Shown here: one piece after another, positions 61,234-64,000 of the stretch
Layout: each line of letters opens with the position of its first letter
Position numbering within the stretch: position 1 is the first letter of the stretch
DNA from: UBA11986 sp031402435
GTDB taxonomy: Bacteria > Bacteroidota > Ignavibacteria > UBA10030 > UBA6906
Reading direction: 5' to 3'
Length of the DNA: 64,000 nt
Assembly (NCBI GenBank): GCA_031402435.1
Contig: JANNSJ010000058.1
Location: 62,001-126,000, forward strand
Notes under the pieces: generated by a model
What the model saw: only the letters and a program-made list of their open reading frames with translations
Database searches by the model: none
What the model was told of the DNA's origin: nothing
Program-made: the position numbers and the translations under genes

Positions 61234-61265
61234 GAAGTCCGCCCATAGTGGCGGACTTCTTTTTT
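61234..61265 (+). terminator. intrinsic terminator after the PorV/FadL gene
   Basis: A perfect 10-bp stem, GAAGTCCGCC (61234-61243) with GGCGGACTTC (61250-61259), a 6-base loop CATAGT, and six T at 61260-61265. Confidence 0.85.
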
Positions 61266-61281
61266 CTACCACGGAGTTGCC

Positions 61282-63690
61282 TTGAGCAAAAGATATCGGG
61301 TTATTATCGGACTTCTCGGCGTTGCGGTTGTTCTTGGCGTTGCTGCGTTTTTCTTCCTGCGGTATCAGGCCCGAAAGTCCTTCCCGCAAACCACCGGCTC
61401 CGTTTCTTTGAAAGACCTTGAACAAGTGGTACAGGTCGTTCGGGATGACTATGGCGTCCCAAGGATTGAGGCAACAAACGAGCACGATCTGATGTTTGCG
61501 CTGGGGTACGTACATGCGCAGGACCGTCTCTGGCAGATGGATATGGTGAGACGTGTAGGGGAAGGGAGGCTTTCCGAATTGTTTGGTTTTGAGACTGTTC
61601 CTTTTGACAAGATGTTCCGCATTGTGGGTATTCGCAATATCGCCGAGAAGATCGAACAGAGTATCTCGGTGGAATCGAAAGACAGGCTCCAGTGGTATGC
61701 TGACGGTGTGAATGCGTTCATTACGTCGCACAAGGGAAAGTACCCCGTTGAGTTTGACATGTTGCGGTATGATCCCGAACCGTGGTTGCCTGTTCACAGT
61801 CTCATCGTTGGTCGGATGATGTCGTGGGAACTCAATCTCTCCTGGTGGACAGACTTGACCTACGGCGCCATCGCCGAGCGTGTTGATCTTGAGAAGGCGC
61901 TTGATATTCTTCCGCCGTTCCCTCAGAATGTTGGACCCATCGTTCCAGCCGAAGCTTGGCGTACTTACGCGGGCTTAACAGGAGAATTCCTGAAAACCGC
62001 GCAGTCCTTTGCAGCCAAGTGGGGACCGGCTGGGATTCTTGGCGGGAGCAATGCTTGGGTTGTTGGGCCATCAAAATCGGCAAGTGGCAAAGTGATTCTT
62101 GCAAACGATACGCACCTTCAACTCCAGGCTCCTTCCAAATGGTATGAGATACAATTGTATGCGCCGGGCTATGATGTCTGTGGCATGTCCATTCCCGGAG
62201 TGCCCGGCATCGTCGCGGGGCGTAACAAACATATTGCCTGGGGGCTTACCAATGTGATGGCGGATGATGCGGACTTCTACATCGAGAGGATTGACACAAC
62301 GAACGGACAGAGATATTTATATGACGATGCGTGGCGACCAGTAACCATTCGAGAAGAAGAAATACGCGTCAAGGGGGATACGGTTGTTACGGTGATAATC
62401 CGGTCGACCCATCATGGCCCTATTGTTACGGATATTCACACGCTTCTCAAGCAGGGAACCTATCCGTACGTTGCCAGCATGCGATGGACCGGCACGGAAG
62501 TCTCAGACCAGATTGAAGCGTTCAACAAGATCAACCGGGCAACGAACTTGAAGGAATTCACCAATGGTGTCAGCGAGTTTTCGGGCCCAGGACAGAATTT
62601 TGTCTATGGAGATGCTGAAGGGAATATCGGGTATTGGTGTGGTGTACAGCTACCGATACGCGGAAAACACAACTCCCTACTCCCGCTTCCGGGCTGGGAC
62701 CCATCGACCGAATGGAAGGGCTTCGTCCCATTCAACGAACTTCCACATCTCTTGAATCCACCGGAAGGGTACATCGCAACAGCAAACAATAAGATTGTTG
62801 ACGATTCATATCCTTATTACATCTCTGACCTGTGGGAACCCGCATCGCGCATTGTGAGACTGCGGGAAGTTCTTGGTTCACAAACGGCATTTTCCGTACA
62901 GGACTTTGAGCGCCTTCAGAACGATAAGTTTTCACATCAAGCAAAGCGCATGATGCCGCATGTTCTCGATGCATGCAAGGATAGTGCGCTTGAAGTGCCG
63001 GATGAACATACGATTGTAGAATATCTAAAGAACTGGAACTTCACCTTTTCCAAAGAAGACATTGCAACAACGATCTATCAGGAATTTTTTGTGAAGCTTC
63101 TTGGGAACATGTACAAGGACGAGATGGGGGATAGCCTCTTCCATGACTGGGTGCTGTTAATGAATGTCCCCATCCGGGTGACTACGAAACTCGTTGAAGA
63201 AGGAACATCGAAATGGTTTGATGATGTAAGAACCGATTCTATTGAAACACGGGATCAGATCATCCGGAAGAGTTTAAGGGAAGCGATCTACACGTTACGT
63301 GACAGCGTAAGTACGCAGACGAAAAACTGGCGCTGGGGAGATGTACATACCGTGACGCTGAAACACCCGTTCGGGCTCGTCAAGCCGCTTGACCGTCTTT
63401 TCAATATAGGGCCGTACCCGTATGGTGGTGGCCCGACAACGCTTATGAGTGGCGAGTACAGCTTGAATGCACCCTTCCAGGTTGGCGTCGGTTCATCGTT
63501 CCGCCAGATTTTTGATTTTGCGACACCGGATGAATGGCGCGCAGTGTTACCATCAGGCCAATCGGGTCAGGTGCTGCATCAACATTATGATGACCAAACG
63601 CCTTTGTGGCTCAACGGCGCCTATCGCACAGTGTCAGCGCGAAGAGAATCAGGAAAGACAGAAACGCTCATTCTACAACCAACCAAATGA
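61282..63690 (+). CDS. penicillin acylase family (Ntn-hydrolase) protein
   Basis: Protein of 802 residues from a TTG start, with an N-terminal transmembrane/signal segment (about 7-27). The alpha chain includes DDYGVPRIEATNEHDLMFALGYVHAQDRLWQM. The autocleavage site is GG-S256-N-A-W, making S256 the N-terminal nucleophile of the beta chain; IPGVPGIVAGRNKHIAWGLTN and YIATANNKIVDDSYPYYI are further family motifs. Members cleave amides such as N-acyl homoserine lactones, beta-lactam side chains or acyl peptides. The substrate is not readable. It overlaps the sirtuin gene by 4 bases. Confidence 0.9.
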   Translation: MSKRYRVIIGLLGVAVVLGVAAFFFLRYQARKSFPQTTGSVSLKDLEQVVQVVRDDYGVPRIEATNEHDLMFALGYVHAQDRLWQMDMVRRVGEGRLSELFGFETVPFDKMFRIVGIRNIAEKIEQSISVESKDRLQWYADGVNAFITSHKGKYPVEFDMLRYDPEPWLPVHSLIVGRMMSWELNLSWWTDLTYGAIAERVDLEKALDILPPFPQNVGPIVPAEAWRTYAGLTGEFLKTAQSFAAKWGPAGILGGSNAWVVGPSKSASGKVILANDTHLQLQAPSKWYEIQLYAPGYDVCGMSIPGVPGIVAGRNKHIAWGLTNVMADDADFYIERIDTTNGQRYLYDDAWRPVTIREEEIRVKGDTVVTVIIRSTHHGPIVTDIHTLLKQGTYPYVASMRWTGTEVSDQIEAFNKINRATNLKEFTNGVSEFSGPGQNFVYGDAEGNIGYWCGVQLPIRGKHNSLLPLPGWDPSTEWKGFVPFNELPHLLNPPEGYIATANNKIVDDSYPYYISDLWEPASRIVRLREVLGSQTAFSVQDFERLQNDKFSHQAKRMMPHVLDACKDSALEVPDEHTIVEYLKNWNFTFSKEDIATTIYQEFFVKLLGNMYKDEMGDSLFHDWVLLMNVPIRVTTKLVEEGTSKWFDDVRTDSIETRDQIIRKSLREAIYTLRDSVSTQTKNWRWGDVHTVTLKHPFGLVKPLDRLFNIGPYPYGGGPTTLMSGEYSLNAPFQVGVGSSFRQIFDFATPDEWRAVLPSGQSGQVLHQHYDDQTPLWLNGAYRTVSARRESGKTETLILQPTK

Positions 63691-64000
63691 ATCTTGCGTT
63701 CTCGGATAGATTGATTTCCAGACTTGCCAGCGCTCGAAGCGTTGTAGCGTTCACAGGTGCAGGGATATCTGCGGAAAGTGGAGTTCCCACATTTCGTGGC
63801 AATGAAGGCCTCTGGAAGAAATTCAAGCCGGAGGAGCTTGCGAACCTTGATGCATTTATGAGAAACCCGGAGCTTGTCTGGGAATGGTATGCTGCACGGA
63901 AGAGGATCATTGCGGACATTGAACCGAACCCGGGTCATCATGCACTTGCCAAAATGGAGCAAATGTTTCCTCGTTTTACCGTTATCACACAGAACATTGA
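63687..64000 (+). CDS. Sir2-family NAD-dependent deacylase, N-terminal part
   Basis: The frame starts at the ATG overlapping the acylase stop (ATGA) and runs off the window end after about 104 residues. The NAD-binding motif VVAFTGAGISAESGVPTFRG and the later VITQNI, the beginning of the TQN(I)D motif, are diagnostic of sirtuins. The protein removes acetyl or other acyl groups from lysines using NAD+. The catalytic His and zinc site lie beyond the window. Confidence 0.9.
   Translation, partial: MNLAFSDRLISRLASARSVVAFTGAGISAESGVPTFRGNEGLWKKFKPEELANLDAFMRNPELVWEWYAARKRIIADIEPNPGHHALAKMEQMFPRFTVITQNI

Noticed and set aside
1..64000. tRNA, rRNA, SRP RNA, CRISPR arrays, transposases or prophage genes
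   Set aside because: I looked in every gap between genes and among the products and found none that I could support; the largest gap is 289 bases.

Overview
The window looks like one contig of a FCB-group bacterium, most likely a Bacteroidota relative of the Ignavibacteria/Chlorobiota/Kapabacteria type. The evidence is: two secreted proteins ending in the 'YPNP(F/W)NP.T' type IX secretion sorting domain; a PorV/FadL-like outer-membrane protein; the futalosine-route menaquinone enzyme MqnA; an ATP synthase locus without beta and epsilon subunits; and a recurring promoter form, TTGnnn-17-TAnnTT, close to the Bacteroidota TAnnTTTG type. Shine-Dalgarno sites are present before some genes and absent before others. 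The assignment is inference from gene content. Gene density is very high, no gap without a gene exceeds 300 bases, and I see no rRNA, tRNA, CRISPR array or insertion sequence.

Layout. 1-3.1 kb: two outer-membrane beta-barrel genes and a T9SS Asp-box protein. 3.1-9.4 kb: tmk, a CtpA-type protease, a TauE-like exporter, a DnaQ-type exonuclease and a GT39-TPR fusion. 9.4-15 kb: a second large T9SS protein, a periplasmic thioredoxin, an unknown protein coupled to fumarylacetoacetase. 15-16.5 kb (minus): deoxynucleoside kinase and a cobalamin/metal-type binding protein. 16.6-21.3 kb: murA, a membrane metallopeptidase of unknown role, a GT9 glycosyltransferase. 21.3-22.8 kb (minus): a GNAT-like protein and a glyoxalase-fold protein. 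23-27 kb: enolase, a phosphohexomutase and a GalT-like protein. 27-30.8 kb (minus): an O-antigen ligase and a methyltransferase-endonuclease fusion. 30.8-36.8 kb: ABC-F ATPase, RlmD, a DUF5916-type protein. 36.8-39 kb: a divergent hydrolase/GT4 pair. 39-45.9 kb: one operon from M23 peptidase and bactofilin through atpI-like genes to atpBEFHAG, with a sigma-70-like promoter at its head and an intrinsic terminator at its end. 46-50.4 kb: ffh-rpsP-rimM-trmD-rplS and mqnA. 50.5-57.8 kb: recN, a type II restriction-modification pair, cysS and an amidohydrolase, tightly packed. 57.8-64 kb: exported/outer-membrane proteins, a penicillin acylase family protein and the start of a sirtuin.

Most of the window is housekeeping and cell-envelope biology. 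The accessory parts are the two restriction-modification loci. One (28.5-30.8 kb) has methyltransferase and probable nuclease in a single reading frame with a strong internal ribosome binding site and ATG at the junction. The other (52.2-54.7 kb) is visibly AT-richer and is joined without gaps between recN and cysS. Other points worth a second look are a probable CTG start of rimM, a promoter whose transcript start falls inside the preceding terminator hairpin, a mirror-symmetric divergent promoter, a membrane gluzincin metallopeptidase and an uncharacterised partner of fumarylacetoacetase.
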